Counted from the first letter of the stretch, positions 17,501 to 26,099 are shown. The stretch is 64,000 nucleotides of DNA from Clostridium weizhouense (GCF_019431045.1 NZ_JAHXPT010000004.1:248001-312000), one strand, 5' to 3'. A program made the numbers and translations. Notes: generated from the sequence alone by a model not told the origin.

Positions 17501-19143
17501 ATATAAACATTAGAAGCTGTAACTATTTCTTCTCTAATTGCATCTATAGGTGGATTTGTTACCTGTGCAAATAATTGTTTGAAATAATTAAATAATGGTT
17601 GTGCTTCTTTTGATAATACTGATATCGGAGTATCAACACCCATTGCTGAAAGTGGTTCTGAGGCATTTTTAGCCATTGGAAGAATTGTTGTTTTTACTTC
17701 CTCATAAGTATAACCAAACGCTTTCTCTAATCTTTTTATAGTTTCTTTGTCATATTCTATTTTTAATGATTTACTAACTTTCATCTTATCTAAAGTTAAT
17801 AATTTTTCTTCAAGCCATTCTCCATAAGAATGTTCTGTAGCATAAGTGTGTTTTAATTCTTCATCATCAATAACCTCTTTTTTTACTGTATCTACAATTA
17901 ACATTCTACCTGGTCTTAATCTATCTTTCTTTTCTACAATTTCTGGTGCAATATCTAACGCTCCTACTTCTGAAGATAAAATTAATCTTCTATCTTTAGT
18001 TATATAATATCTCGATGGCCTTAATCCATTTCTATCTAAAACTGCTCCTACTTTTTCCCCATCAGTAAATACTATTGATGCTGGACCATCCCAAGGTTCC
18101 ATTAATGTAGCATTATACTCATAAAATGCTCTTTTTTCTTTACTCATAGTTTTACTTTTTTGCCATGGTTCAGGAATTGTCATCATAACAGCTCTTGTTA
18201 AATCCATACCATTCATATATAAAAATTCTAAATTATTATCTAAAATTGCCGAATCCGAACCTTCCTTGTTAATAATTGGTAATACTCTATTTAAGTCTTT
18301 TCCAAGTACTCTTGATTTTACATTAGTCTCTCTTGAGTAAACTTTATTTACATTCCCTCTTAATGTATTTATCTCTCCATTATGAATCATAAATCTATTT
18401 GGATGTGCTCTTTCCCAGCTTGGAAATGTATTAGTACTAAATCTTGAATGTACTAATGCAAGAAATGTTTCTACTCTTTCATCATTTAAATCTTTATAAA
18501 ATTCTCTTAATTGAGTTGATAGTAGCATTCCCTTATATACAATAGTCTTAGCTGAAAAAGAAGCTATATAAAAAGTCTCATTAAGAAATTTACTTATCCA
18601 AGTTGCTCTTTTTTCTAAATTTCTTCTAATTATATAAAGTTGTCTTTCGAATGCTATGCCTTTTTTTATCCACTTTGGTCTTTTTACAAATGCCTGCATA
18701 ATTACTGGCATTGCTTCTAAAGATGCTTTGCCTAAAATTGAAGGATTTACTGGAACTTCTCTCCAAGCAAATAATTCTATACCTTCTTCTTTAATAATCT
18801 CTTCTAGAAGATTTATTGCTTCTTTTCTTGCTTTTTTATCCTGTGGTAAAAATACCATAGCAACTGCATAATCACCTTCACTATCAAGAGTTATTCCTTT
18901 TAATCTTAGTTCTTCTTTTAAAAATTTATGAGGTATATTAAATAATATTCCTGCTCCATCTCCAGTATTTTCCTCTGCACCAGTTCCGCCTCTATGCTTT
19001 AAATTTTCTAAAATAGTTAAACAATCTGATAAAATTTCATAAGATTTTTCACCATCAATATTTACAATAGTACCAATACCACAGGCATCATGTTCAAAGT
19101 TTTTTCTATATAAGCCTTGCAGATTAGAATTAAAATTTTCCAT
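14569..19143 (-). CDS. gltB: Glutamate synthase, large subunit
   Basis: Alpha subunit, 1524 residues. Cys21 in HDACGIGTIVNIDGE is the glutaminase nucleophile after removal of a 20-residue propeptide. The class II amidotransferase domain holds LKHRGGTGAEENTGDGAGIL and IHNGEINTLRGN. The central and FMN-binding domains follow (MSYGSISKEAHEALA; GEGGEDRERW; KPGEGGQLPATKV; HSTTGVGLISPPPHHDIYS). The 3Fe-4S cysteines are in CVMMRVCNLDTCPVGIATQ. The beta-helix C-terminal domain has GNVALYGATLGKVFINGIAGERF. AAAAGGAGG precedes the ATG. A hairpin in the 97-base gap after nitR suggests regulated read-through. Confidence 0.97.
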   Translation of the reverse strand: MENFNSNLQGLYRKNFEHDACGIGTIVNIDGEKSYEILSDCLTILENLKHRGGTGAEENTGDGAGILFNIPHKFLKEELRLKGITLDSEGDYAVAMVFLPQDKKARKEAINLLEEIIKEEGIELFAWREVPVNPSILGKASLEAMPVIMQAFVKRPKWIKKGIAFERQLYIIRRNLEKRATWISKFLNETFYIASFSAKTIVYKGMLLSTQLREFYKDLNDERVETFLALVHSRFSTNTFPSWERAHPNRFMIHNGEINTLRGNVNKVYSRETNVKSRVLGKDLNRVLPIINKEGSDSAILDNNLEFLYMNGMDLTRAVMMTIPEPWQKSKTMSKEKRAFYEYNATLMEPWDGPASIVFTDGEKVGAVLDRNGLRPSRYYITKDRRLILSSEVGALDIAPEIVEKKDRLRPGRMLIVDTVKKEVIDDEELKHTYATEHSYGEWLEEKLLTLDKMKVSKSLKIEYDKETIKRLEKAFGYTYEEVKTTILPMAKNASEPLSAMGVDTPISVLSKEAQPLFNYFKQLFAQVTNPPIDAIREEIVTASNVYIGPEGNILEDKPTNCELIKLDSPIINNEELSKIKALNEGNLKSKVIDIVFDKGGSLEDALDEIFDKAQEAYEKGYTILILSDRNVCSSKIPIPSLLAVSSLHQYLVKKGTRTSVGLILETGEPREVHHFATLIGFGASAINPYMAYESIRNLIEEGMLDVEYEKAVYNYNKAVLKGIIKILSKMGISTIQSYQGAQIFEAIGIGNEVIDKYFTNTVSRIGGIGLKEIQREAEVNHENAFRDKTYSSDFELDSPGYEKFRSGQEKEEHLYNPLTIHKLQEATRIGNYNLFKEYSSLINNQESEITLRGLLEFNYNSKSIPIDEVESVSEIVKRFKTGAMSYGSISKEAHEALAIAMNRIGGKSNTGEGGEDRERWNLDKSGDSRRSSIKQVASGRFGVTSEYLVNADELQIKLAQGAKPGEGGQLPATKVYPWIAKTRHSTTGVGLISPPPHHDIYSIEDLAQLIYDLKNVNTNAAVSVKLVSECGVGTVAAGVAKGGADVILISGYDGGTGASPKNSIKNAGLPWELGLAEAHQTLLINELRDRVKVEVDGKLMTGRDVAIAALLGAEEFGFATAPLVSLGCVMMRVCNLDTCPVGIATQNEELRKRFKGKPEYVVNFMYFIAQELREIMASLGFRKLDEMIGRVDRLKQKENIHSWKAQNIDLSSILYTPDKFKGKVVKFDERRKYDNKLDEVIDKEVFIDKCKDAIKNGKNVKFEVDITNINRTLGTMLGSEITKENGEKGLKEDSIVIKCNGAAGQSFGSFIPKGLTFEVEGDANDYFGKGLSGGKLIVYPPKKSTFIAEENILIGNVALYGATLGKVFINGIAGERFCVRNSGATAVVEGVGAHGCEYMTGGKVVVLGKIGINFAAGMSGGIAYLYKEDEKFKININDEMVLLEELDLEDEEELKKLIEEHVKATGSSKGDRILSNFEVEKYNFIKIIPRDYKKVLEIVEKYKNLGCDEEESLMKTFEEVKGR

Positions 19144-19186
19144 TCAAATTCCTCCTTTTAAGAATATACTTATTTGTAGCAAAATA

Positions 19187-19224
19187 ACGAGTAAATATAC
19201 CTCTTTTTAGATATAATTACTCGT
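19187..19224 (-). promoter_or_regulatory. Leader hairpin between nitR and gltB
   Basis: On the minus strand ACGAGTAA pairs with TTACTCGT, enclosing a second stem TATATCT/AGGTATA (one G-U pair) capped by the hexaloop AAAAAG, followed by TATTTTG. Stem, loop and weak T-run fit an attenuator. An ANTAR-type target loop would have A at position 1 and G at position 4; this loop has A at both. Confidence 0.5.
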
Positions 19225-19240
19225 AAATTTTATCCACATG

Positions 19241-19801
19241 TTATTGTGATTCACTTAAAATCAAATTAGCAATTTCCCTTAATTTTCTTCCAGAATCCAT
19301 ACTTAATTTTTGCATATATCTAAATGCTTCATTTTCTGTAATACCTGAATTTAACATTAATTTACCTTTAGCTTTTTCAATAAGCTTTCTCTCCTCCAAA
19401 GTATGTTCTAACTCTTCAACCTTTTCTTTTAATTTAGTTATCCTTCTTTTACTTTGAAATATTAGATCAATAACATTTGTTAAAAGTACATTTGATATCT
19501 TAGTTCCAATACAATATATATCTGTATCTTCTTCTATAAATGATTTATACGGTTCATTAACAATGGCTAAAAAGCTAGTAGTGTCTACTAATGTTTCATA
19601 AACATCTAATAAACTCATATCTTTAAATTTATGGCCAATTAAAACTAGATCTGGAGAACTTTTCATTACTAATCTAATTAATTCATTACCTGAATTACAT
19701 AATGCTATAACATTATATCCTTCTTGCATTAATAAATTCTTTAATTTTGTGGCTGTCTCTGTATTGCTTAAAGCTATAACTATTTTCTCCATTTTTGCCA
19801 T
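19241..19801 (-). CDS. nitR: ANTAR-domain nitrogen regulator (NitR-type antiterminator)
   Basis: RNA-binding antiterminator of 186 residues. The N-terminal receiver-like domain (KIVIALSNTETATKLKNLL; SSPDLVLIGHKFKDMSLLDVYETL) lacks the phosphorylated Asp: the site reads LIGHKFKD, so it is a pseudo-receiver. A coiled-coil linker (RRITKLKEKVEELEHTLEERK) leads to the C-terminal three-helix ANTAR domain (IEKAKGKLMLNSGITENEAFRYMQKLSMDSGRKLREIANLIL). The order glnA-nitR-glutamate synthase is that described for Clostridium saccharobutylicum, where NitR is the nitrogen regulator. A GTG at 19813 overlaps the ribosome site AAGGTGG, so I use the ATG at 19801. Confidence 0.88.
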   Translation of the reverse strand: MAKMEKIVIALSNTETATKLKNLLMQEGYNVIALCNSGNELIRLVMKSSPDLVLIGHKFKDMSLLDVYETLVDTTSFLAIVNEPYKSFIEEDTDIYCIGTKISNVLLTNVIDLIFQSKRRITKLKEKVEELEHTLEERKLIEKAKGKLMLNSGITENEAFRYMQKLSMDSGRKLREIANLILSESQ

Positions 19802-19834
19802 TGCAATTCCCACCTTAAATAAGAATGATTTATA

Positions 19835-21166
19835 TTAGTATTTGCTTAAATAATTTTCTAATTCCCAATTATGAACTTTTGTTCTATAATCATCCCATTC
19901 AGCAGCTTTTGCTTTAATATAATTATTAAATGTATGCTCTCCTAATGCTTTTTTAGCTAACTCACTTTCTTTCATGAAATTAACAGCTTCATATAAATTA
20001 TCTGGTAAATTATCTATAGCATTATTCTTTCTTTCTTTATCTGTCATATCAAAAATATTAGCCTCAACTTCTGCTGGTACTTCTAAGTTATTTTTTATTC
20101 CATCCAATCCAGCTTGTAAAAGACAAGCTAATACTAAATACGGATTAGAACTTGGATCTGGACATCTTAATTCAACTCTAGTTCCTGCTCCTCTAGATGC
20201 TGGTACTCTTATTAATGCAGTTCTATTTTTACAAGACCAAGCTAAATAAACTGGTGCTTCATACCCTGGTACTAATCTCTTATAAGAATTAACTAATGGA
20301 TTTGTAACAGCAGCTAAACCCTTAACATTTTTTAATAGTCCCGCTATAAATTGATATGCTATTTTACTTAAGCCTTTAGGGTCATTTTCATCAACAAATG
20401 CATTTTTTCCATCTTTAAATAATGACATATTAACATGCATACCCGAACCATTTATTCCAAAAATCGGTTTAGGCATAAAAGATGCGTATAATCCATGTCT
20501 TTGTGCTATAGATTTAACAACTAATTTAAATGTCATAATATTATCTGCTGTTGTTAAAGCATCTCCATACTTAAAGTCAATTTCATTTTGTCCTTCAGCA
20601 ACTTCATGGTGAGAAGCTTCTATTTCAAATCCCATATCTTCTAATGCTAATGTTATATCTCTTCTGGCATTTTCTCCTAAATCTGTAGGAGCTAAATCAA
20701 AGTATCCTGCTTTATCTTGTGTATTGGTTGTAGGATTTCCATTTTCATCAGTCTCAAATAAAAAGAATTCACATTCCGGTCCAACATTCATCTCATATCC
20801 AAGTTCTTTTGCTTCTGATATAGCTCTTTTTAATATATATCTTGGATCTCCTTCAAATGGTTTGCCATCTGGCATATACACATCACATATTAATCTAGCA
20901 ACTTTTCCTTGTTGAGGTCTCCATGGAAAAATTACAAAACTATCTAAGTTCGGTCTTAAACTCATATCTGATTCTTCAATGCTTACAAAACCTCCAATTG
21001 ATGAACCATCAAACATACATTCATTATTTAATGCTTTTTCTAATTGCTTATCTGTTATTGCTACATTTTTTAATGCCCCAAACATATCTGTAAATTGAAG
21101 TCTTATAAATTTTACTCCATTTTCCTTTACTAAGTTTATAATATCTTCCTTTGTATATTTTGCCAT
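19835..21166 (-). CDS. glnA: Glutamine synthetase type I
   Basis: Makes glutamine from glutamate, ammonia and ATP. The 443-residue length is that of the GSI-alpha class of Firmicutes, which lacks the adenylylation loop. [20 protein letters not shown] begins the beta-grasp domain. Catalytic-site signatures are [42 protein letters not shown] and [20 protein letters not shown]. The ATG at 21166 follows GGGGGATATATT. The reading frame continues open upstream to 21238, but that part overlaps the leader terminator and is not translated. First gene of the glnA-nitR transcript; nitR follows after 33 bases. Confidence 0.96.
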   Translation of the reverse strand: MAKYTKEDIINLVKENGVKFIRLQFTDMFGALKNVAITDKQLEKALNNECMFDGSSIGGFVSIEESDMSLRPNLDSFVIFPWRPQQGKVARLICDVYMPDGKPFEGDPRYILKRAISEAKELGYEMNVGPECEFFLFETDENGNPTTNTQDKAGYFDLAPTDLGENARRDITLALEDMGFEIEASHHEVAEGQNEIDFKYGDALTTADNIMTFKLVVKSIAQRHGLYASFMPKPIFGINGSGMHVNMSLFKDGKNAFVDENDPKGLSKIAYQFIAGLLKNVKGLAAVTNPLVNSYKRLVPGYEAPVYLAWSCKNRTALIRVPASRGAGTRVELRCPDPSSNPYLVLACLLQAGLDGIKNNLEVPAEVEANIFDMTDKERKNNAIDNLPDNLYEAVNFMKESELAKKALGEHTFNNYIKAKAAEWDDYRTKVHNWELENYLSKY

Positions 21167-21185
21167 AATATATCCCCCTTTTATT

Positions 21186-21232
21186 AAAAAAGGCGCACAA
21201 TGAACCTTTATAATTGTCCATTGAACGCCTTT
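21186..21232 (-). terminator. glnA leader terminator (probable antitermination target)
   Basis: On the minus strand AAAGGCG pairs with CGCCTTT and CAATGGAC with GTTCATTG around a 10-base loop, then TTTTTT, all between the promoter and the glnA ribosome site. A complete terminator here implies regulated read-through, most simply by NitR. Confidence 0.75.
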
Positions 21233-21250
21233 GCTCAACTATTTTTTCTT

Positions 21251-21279
21251 ATTATATATTATATTAAAAGCTAATTCAA
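21251..21279 (-). promoter_or_regulatory. glnA promoter
   Basis: TTGAAT (21279-21274), 17-bp spacer, TATAAT (21256-21251). Transcription would start near 21244, leaving a leader of about 78 bases that is mostly the terminator hairpin. Confidence 0.7.
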
Positions 21280-21471
21280 CTACTTTTTAATAAAATATTA
21301 TTATTTTTTTATTTTATAAAGTAATTTATTATTTAAGATTAAATATATTTACAATACAATCCGATTAACTCCTATTATTTTAATAAAATGTTAATCGCAT
21401 ATATATAATTTCTTATCACACATATTTATTATTATTATATTTAAGTTTATAGTTTATCATATATAAATTTG

Positions 21472-21500
21472 TTGAATATTAAATAATAAATTGTTACAAT
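21472..21500 (+). promoter_or_regulatory. lysC promoter
   Basis: TTGAAT (21472-21477), 17-bp spacer, TACAAT (21495-21500). The start site would be near 21507, inside the adjoining inverted repeat. Confidence 0.6.
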
Positions 21501-21540
21501 GTTATTATATGTAAATTTATATATTTTTACATATAATAAC
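21501..21540. repeat. Perfect 15-bp inverted repeat at the lysC start site
   Basis: GTTATTATATGTAAA (21501-21515) and its exact complement (21526-21540) with a 10-base AT loop. It begins right after the -10 box and ends 14 bases before the GGGGG ribosome site. Position fits a repressor operator; a partial 5' hairpin is the other option. Confidence 0.7.
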
Positions 21541-21565
21541 ACTAGATTTTTAGGGGGCTATAAAA

Positions 21566-22876
21566 ATGAATACTATTATAACAAAATTTGGTGGAAGTTC
21601 TTTAGCAGATGCGAAGCAATTTAAAAAAGTAAAACATATAATTGATTTAAATAAATCAAGAAAATATGTAATACCTTCAGCACCTGGCAAAAGAAATTCT
21701 AAAGATTCTAAAATAACAGATTTGCTATATCTTTGTCACGCTCATGTTGATGCTGGTATTTCTTTAGATGATGTTTTTAGTCATATTCAAAAAAGATATA
21801 CTGGTATAGTTAAAGATTTAGAATTAGACTTTGATATAGAATACCACTTAAATACAGTAAAGAAAAATATCGAAAATGGTGCTTCTAAGGATTATACAGC
21901 AAGTAGAGGGGAATACTTGAATGCATTAATTCTAAGCAACTATTTAGGTTATGAATTTGTTGATGCAAAAGATGTTATTATTTTTAATAATAGCGGAACT
22001 TTAGATTGTAAAAAAACTCTTGATTTATTAAAACAAAAACTTTCACTAACTAATGGTGCTGTAATTCCTGGTTTTTATGGTGCTGATGAAAAAGGCGATA
22101 TAGTAACTTTTTCTCGTGGTGGATCTGATGTTACTGGAGCATTAGTCGCAGCAGGTTTAAATGCTGATCTTTATGAAAACTGGACTGATGTTTCAGGTTT
22201 CTTAATGACTGATCCTAGAATAATTAATAATCCAAAGCCTATAAGTACAATTACTTATACTGAACTTAGAGAACTTTCTTATATGGGTGCTTCTGTACTA
22301 CATGAAGATGCTATTTTCCCTGTAAGAGAACTGGGGATTCCTATTAATATAAAAAATACAAATAAACCTGAAGATAAAGGGACATTTATTGTAGAAGATT
22401 CATTTAATGATGATACTCAAATTATAACTGGTATTGCAGGTAAAAAAGATTTCACTGTAATTTCTATTTCAAAAGCTCTTATGAATTCTGAATTGGGATT
22501 TTGTAGAAAATTATTATCTGTTCTTGAAAATAATAATGTTTCATTTGAGAATATGCCTTCTGGAATAGATACTGTATGTCTTGTTATTTCAGATTCACAA
22601 TTAAAAAATAAAAAAGAACGTATTTTAAATGAAATTAAAAGTACTTGTAATCCTGATTCAATAGTTGTTCACCCTAATATGGCATTAGTTGCTACAGTTG
22701 GTAAAGGAATGGCTAAACAAAAGGGAGTTGCTGCAAAAATATTTCATGCCTTATCAGAAGCCGATGTTAATATTAGAATGATTGATCAAGGGTCAAGCGA
22801 AATTAATATATTAATCGGAATAGAAAATGATAATTTTGAAAAGGCTATAGCTGCAATTTATCATGCTTTTAATTAA
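21566..22876 (+). CDS. lysC: Aspartate kinase
   Basis: Phosphorylates aspartate, the entry to lysine, threonine and methionine synthesis. The N-terminal kinase signature IITKFGGSSLADAKQFKKV is followed by SRGEYLNALILSNYL, FSRGGSDVTGALVAAGL and YTELRELSYMGASVLHEDAI. Residues from about 290 form two ACT domains (TVISISKALMNSELGFCRKLLSV; LVATVGKGMAKQKGVAAKIF). At 436 residues it is a single-function clostridial enzyme. The ATG follows TAGGGGGCTATAAAA. Homoserine dehydrogenase lies 6 kb away on the other strand, so the pathway is not one operon here. Confidence 0.93.
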   Translation: MNTIITKFGGSSLADAKQFKKVKHIIDLNKSRKYVIPSAPGKRNSKDSKITDLLYLCHAHVDAGISLDDVFSHIQKRYTGIVKDLELDFDIEYHLNTVKKNIENGASKDYTASRGEYLNALILSNYLGYEFVDAKDVIIFNNSGTLDCKKTLDLLKQKLSLTNGAVIPGFYGADEKGDIVTFSRGGSDVTGALVAAGLNADLYENWTDVSGFLMTDPRIINNPKPISTITYTELRELSYMGASVLHEDAIFPVRELGIPINIKNTNKPEDKGTFIVEDSFNDDTQIITGIAGKKDFTVISISKALMNSELGFCRKLLSVLENNNVSFENMPSGIDTVCLVISDSQLKNKKERILNEIKSTCNPDSIVVHPNMALVATVGKGMAKQKGVAAKIFHALSEADVNIRMIDQGSSEINILIGIENDNFEKAIAAIYHAFN

Positions 22877-22922
22877 TAAATCTTCTATAAAATAAGACTA
22901 TTTTAAAATATAGCCAAACAAA

Positions 22923-22950
22923 AAATGCTGGAATTTTACTTCCAGCATTT
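22923..22950. terminator. Bidirectional terminator between lysC and the glp cluster
   Basis: AAATGCTGGAA and TTCCAGCATTT arms around TTTTAC, with A- and T-runs on the two sides; it serves both convergent transcripts. Confidence 0.85.
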
Positions 22951-22969
22951 TTTATGCAATAGATATTTC

Positions 22970-23323
22970 TTATATTGCTTTCATATTTCTAGCAGCAACT
23001 ATATCTATACCTGTTCCTAATACATCTTTTACAATAACATCTCCAATTTTAACTGGAGCTTGTACTTCTACTTCTTTTAAAACTTCCATACATTTAAAGT
23101 TAAGTCCTTTTGGAATAGATCCATTAGTTTTAACTGGAATAACCGGAAGTGATCCACCTTTTACTTTAACAGTTGAAGTTATTACTCTAACTGGGTTAGT
23201 AACTTCATTTATTCCATATTCCGCTCCTCTTTTACAAGTATTTCCTGTTACTGTTTTGTTTTCAGCATCTACTTTTAAATGACAACCCATTGGGCAGCTT
23301 ATACAAATTAATTCTTTTATCAT
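22970..23323 (-). CDS. DUF1667 protein, third component of the glycerol-3-phosphate dehydrogenase cluster
   Basis: Small cysteine protein of 117 residues with ELICISCPMGCHLKV near the start and TCKRGAEYG after it, the DUF1667 pattern. Four cysteines at the N-terminus suggest a metal or iron-sulfur site. In clostridia and Thermotogae this family is found next to the FAD dehydrogenase and the NAD/FAD oxidoreductase seen here and is thought to form a complex with them. The ATG at 23323 starts one base after the upstream stop; an ATG at 23335 overlaps that gene and is less well placed. Electron transfer between the two flavoproteins is an inference. Confidence 0.85.
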   Translation of the reverse strand: MIKELICISCPMGCHLKVDAENKTVTGNTCKRGAEYGINEVTNPVRVITSTVKVKGGSLPVIPVKTNGSIPKGLNFKCMEVLKEVEVQAPVKIGDVIVKDVLGTGIDIVAARNMKAI

Positions 23324-23324
23324 C

Positions 23325-24578
23325 TTATTCACCATCCTCTAATGATATTGTAATATCACCTTTAACTTTTTCTAATAAAGGTTTGCTTAAAATAACTTTT
23401 TCCATTTCTGATGGTGCTAAGTGAGTTCTCTTAAACTTAGCAATTTCTTCACCATTACATCTTACAACTAAAGCTTTATTATGATAAATATTATTAACTC
23501 TCATAAATATTGTTAATTTATCATCTACAGCTTCTACATCAAGCTTTTGAGGTACTGTATAATTAATGTTTTGTCCATTAATTATATTAACATAGTTACC
23601 TTTTTTAAGTTCTTTTTTAATATATTTAGCTGCAGATTTTCCAGCATGTTTTGACTCTTGAGTTACAAAATCAACTAAGTCATGAACATGAACTACATTA
23701 CCACAAGCAAATACTCCATCCATTGATGTTTCCATGCTCTCTGTTACTACCAATCCATTTGTTCTATTATCTTTTTGTATACCTGCATTTGTTGATAACT
23801 CATTTTCAGGTATAAGTCCAACTGATAATAATAATGTATCAACTTCAAATTCTTTTTCAGTTCCCTTAATTGGTTTTCTATCTGGACCAACTTCAGCGAT
23901 AACAACTTTTTCTACTCTTTCGTTACCTACTATATCAATAATAGTATGTGATAAGAATAGTGGAATATCATAGTCATTTAAACATTGAACAATATTTCTA
24001 TTTAATCCATTAGAGTATGGACATAATTCTACAACAGCTTTTACTTTAGCTCCTTCAAGCGTCATTCTTCTAGCCATTATAAGTCCGATATCTCCAGATC
24101 CAAGTATTAATACTTCTTTACCTGGCATATAGCCTTCCATATTTATATATCTTTGAGCTGCACCTGCAGTGAATACACCAGCTGGTCTGTCTCCTGGAGT
24201 GTTTATAGCTCCTCTAGTTCTTTCTCTACATCCCATTGCAAGTATTACTGCTTCTGTTTTTAAAGTCATGTAACCTTCTTCTGAATTAATTGCATGTACA
24301 GTTTTATCTTGATCTATATTTAATACCATTGTATCTAATTTAACTTCTACATTTGTATCTTTTAGCATATCAATAAATCTGCTTGCATATTCAGGACCTG
24401 TTAATTCTTCTTTAAAAGTATGAAGCCCAAATCCATTATGTATGCATTGATTTAGGATTCCTCCCATTTCTTTATCTCTTTCTAGAATTAGTATTTTTTT
24501 GACTCCTTCATTATATGCTTCATATGCTGCTGCAAGTCCTGCTGGACCACCACCAATTACTATTAATTCATAACTCAT
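23325..24578 (-). CDS. NAD(P)/FAD-dependent oxidoreductase (GlpB-like role in glp cluster)
   Basis: Class of pyridine nucleotide oxidoreductase with ELIVIGGGPAGLAAAYEA at the N-terminus (FAD), GCRERTRGAINTPGDRPAGVFTAGAAQ in the middle, EVLILGSGDIGLIMARRM (NAD binding, near residue 150) and VFACGNVVHVHDLVDFV (second FAD contact). No redox-active CxxC pair is evident. The 417-residue gene lies 12 bases after the glycerol-3-phosphate dehydrogenase gene, and its stop abuts the DUF1667 start. It probably takes electrons from the dehydrogenase and passes them to NAD(P)+ or another acceptor. Confidence 0.85.
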   Translation of the reverse strand: MSYELIVIGGGPAGLAAAYEAYNEGVKKILILERDKEMGGILNQCIHNGFGLHTFKEELTGPEYASRFIDMLKDTNVEVKLDTMVLNIDQDKTVHAINSEEGYMTLKTEAVILAMGCRERTRGAINTPGDRPAGVFTAGAAQRYINMEGYMPGKEVLILGSGDIGLIMARRMTLEGAKVKAVVELCPYSNGLNRNIVQCLNDYDIPLFLSHTIIDIVGNERVEKVVIAEVGPDRKPIKGTEKEFEVDTLLLSVGLIPENELSTNAGIQKDNRTNGLVVTESMETSMDGVFACGNVVHVHDLVDFVTQESKHAGKSAAKYIKKELKKGNYVNIINGQNINYTVPQKLDVEAVDDKLTIFMRVNNIYHNKALVVRCNGEEIAKFKRTHLAPSEMEKVILSKPLLEKVKGDITISLEDGE

Positions 24579-24590
24579 AATTAAAGCCTC

Positions 24591-26021
24591 CTACTTAGTT
24601 TTTCCTGTTAAAATGTATGAACCATCTTTTTCTTGTACTACTTCTTCTAATTTAACTCCAGATTCTCTTGCTATTATTTCTTGAACTCTAGGGCCACAGA
24701 AGCCACCTTGACATCTACCCATTCCTGGTCTACATCTTCTCTTAACTCCATCTAAAGAAAGAGTTCCAAATGATCTCTTGATAGCATCAACAATTTCGCC
24801 TTCAGTAATGCTTTCACATCTACAAATCATTCTTCCATATTGAGGATTTTTCTTTATTAATTTAGCTTTTTCTTCAGCTGGTAATTCCATAAAATGAATT
24901 TGTTCTCTCTTAGCTGTGAAGTTATCCTTCTTATTTAATTCAAGTCCTGCATTTCCTAAAATTTCAACTACAAATTCTGCTACAGCTGGTGCTGAAGATA
25001 ATCCTGGTGATTTCATTCCAGCAGCATCTACAAATCCTTTAACTTCATCATTTTCTTCTATTATAAAGTCTCCAGTGCTTGGAGTAGCTCTAAGTCCTGC
25101 AAAATTTCTGATACTTTCTCTAAAATTAATCTTAGTAGTAGTATGAAGAGATGCTTCTCTTATAGCATCTAAGCCTTCTCCTATTGTTCCTAAATCTTCT
25201 TTATCTTCTATATCAATAGCATCAGGTCCAATAATAAGATTTCCATGTACTGTTGGGCTAACTAATATACCTTTACCCATTTTTGAAGGACAAGGGAATA
25301 TTGTATGAGATACTACAGTACCTTGAGATTTATCCATTACATAATATTCTCCACTTCTAGGAGTAATACTGAATGTTTCTTTGCATATTAAATTATGAAT
25401 TTTATCTGCATAAAGTCCAGCAGCATTAACTATATATTTAGCTTGGATTTTTTCTCCATCAGCTGTTTCAATTGTAAATATATTATTATCTTTGTTTATT
25501 GCAACAACTTCTTTTTTAAGTTTAATTTCTCCACCATTAGTTACACCATTTTCACACAATGCAATCGTATACTCAAATGGTCCTACAATTCCACCAGTTG
25601 GTGCAAATAAAGCTCCATGCACTTCATCAGTAAGATTTGGTTCCATTTCTAATAATTCTTTTTTATCTATAACTCTTAATCCTTTAACACCTATCTTAGT
25701 TCCATTTTCACAAAGATCTTTTACTGTTTCCATTTCTTCTTCTGAATGAGCTACAACTAATGAACCATTTCTCTTAAAAGGAACTGATAATTCTTTACAA
25801 AGATCTTCAAACATTTCATTTCCTTTTACATTAAGTTTTGCCATTAAAGTACCTTCTTTTGGATCATACCCAGCATGTACTATTGCTGAGTTAGCTTTTG
25901 AAGTACCCATTGATACATCCTTTTCTTTTTCTAAAACAGCTACTTTTAAGTTATATTTAGTCAATTCTCTAAATATAGAAGCTCCAATGACACCAGCTCC
26001 AATTATTGCTACATCATACAT
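24591..26021 (-). CDS. Glycerol-3-phosphate dehydrogenase, FAD-dependent, with BFD-like [2Fe-2S] domain
   Basis: Oxidises glycerol-3-phosphate to dihydroxyacetone phosphate. DVAIIGAGVIGASIFREL binds FAD, and KANSAIVHAGYD and the GGIVGPFEYTIALCENGVTNGG region fit the DAO/GlpA fold. From about residue 400 a BFD-like domain has CRCESITEGEIVDAIKRS and RCRPGMGRCQGGFCGPRV, giving four cysteines for a [2Fe-2S] cluster, as in GlpA. 476 residues. No separate membrane subunit GlpC is present, so electrons should pass to the next gene's product in the cytoplasm. Its own promoter at 26131 and a leader terminator at 26048 precede it. Confidence 0.88.
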   Translation of the reverse strand: MYDVAIIGAGVIGASIFRELTKYNLKVAVLEKEKDVSMGTSKANSAIVHAGYDPKEGTLMAKLNVKGNEMFEDLCKELSVPFKRNGSLVVAHSEEEMETVKDLCENGTKIGVKGLRVIDKKELLEMEPNLTDEVHGALFAPTGGIVGPFEYTIALCENGVTNGGEIKLKKEVVAINKDNNIFTIETADGEKIQAKYIVNAAGLYADKIHNLICKETFSITPRSGEYYVMDKSQGTVVSHTIFPCPSKMGKGILVSPTVHGNLIIGPDAIDIEDKEDLGTIGEGLDAIREASLHTTTKINFRESIRNFAGLRATPSTGDFIIEENDEVKGFVDAAGMKSPGLSSAPAVAEFVVEILGNAGLELNKKDNFTAKREQIHFMELPAEEKAKLIKKNPQYGRMICRCESITEGEIVDAIKRSFGTLSLDGVKRRCRPGMGRCQGGFCGPRVQEIIARESGVKLEEVVQEKDGSYILTGKTK

Positions 26022-26047
26022 ATTTTATCCTCCTTTTATATAACAAA

Positions 26048-26099
26048 AGAGCCAAACACAAATACACGTTATACATAACCTGTTTTTGCGCTTGACTCT
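26048..26099 (-). promoter_or_regulatory. Leader terminator before the glycerol-3-phosphate dehydrogenase, GlpP target
   Basis: On the minus strand AGAGTCAAGCGCAAA (26099-26085) pairs through 15 positions (five G-U) with TTTGTGTTTGGCTCT (26062-26048), then TTTTGTTAT and the AAAAGGAGG ribosome site. It shares the TTTGTGT-TGGCT side with the glpK leader. Confidence 0.75.

Noticed and set aside
21167..21238. Open frame extending glnA upstream of the ATG at 21166
   Set aside because: It lies within the leader terminator and the conserved start MAKYTKED has a strong ribosome site.
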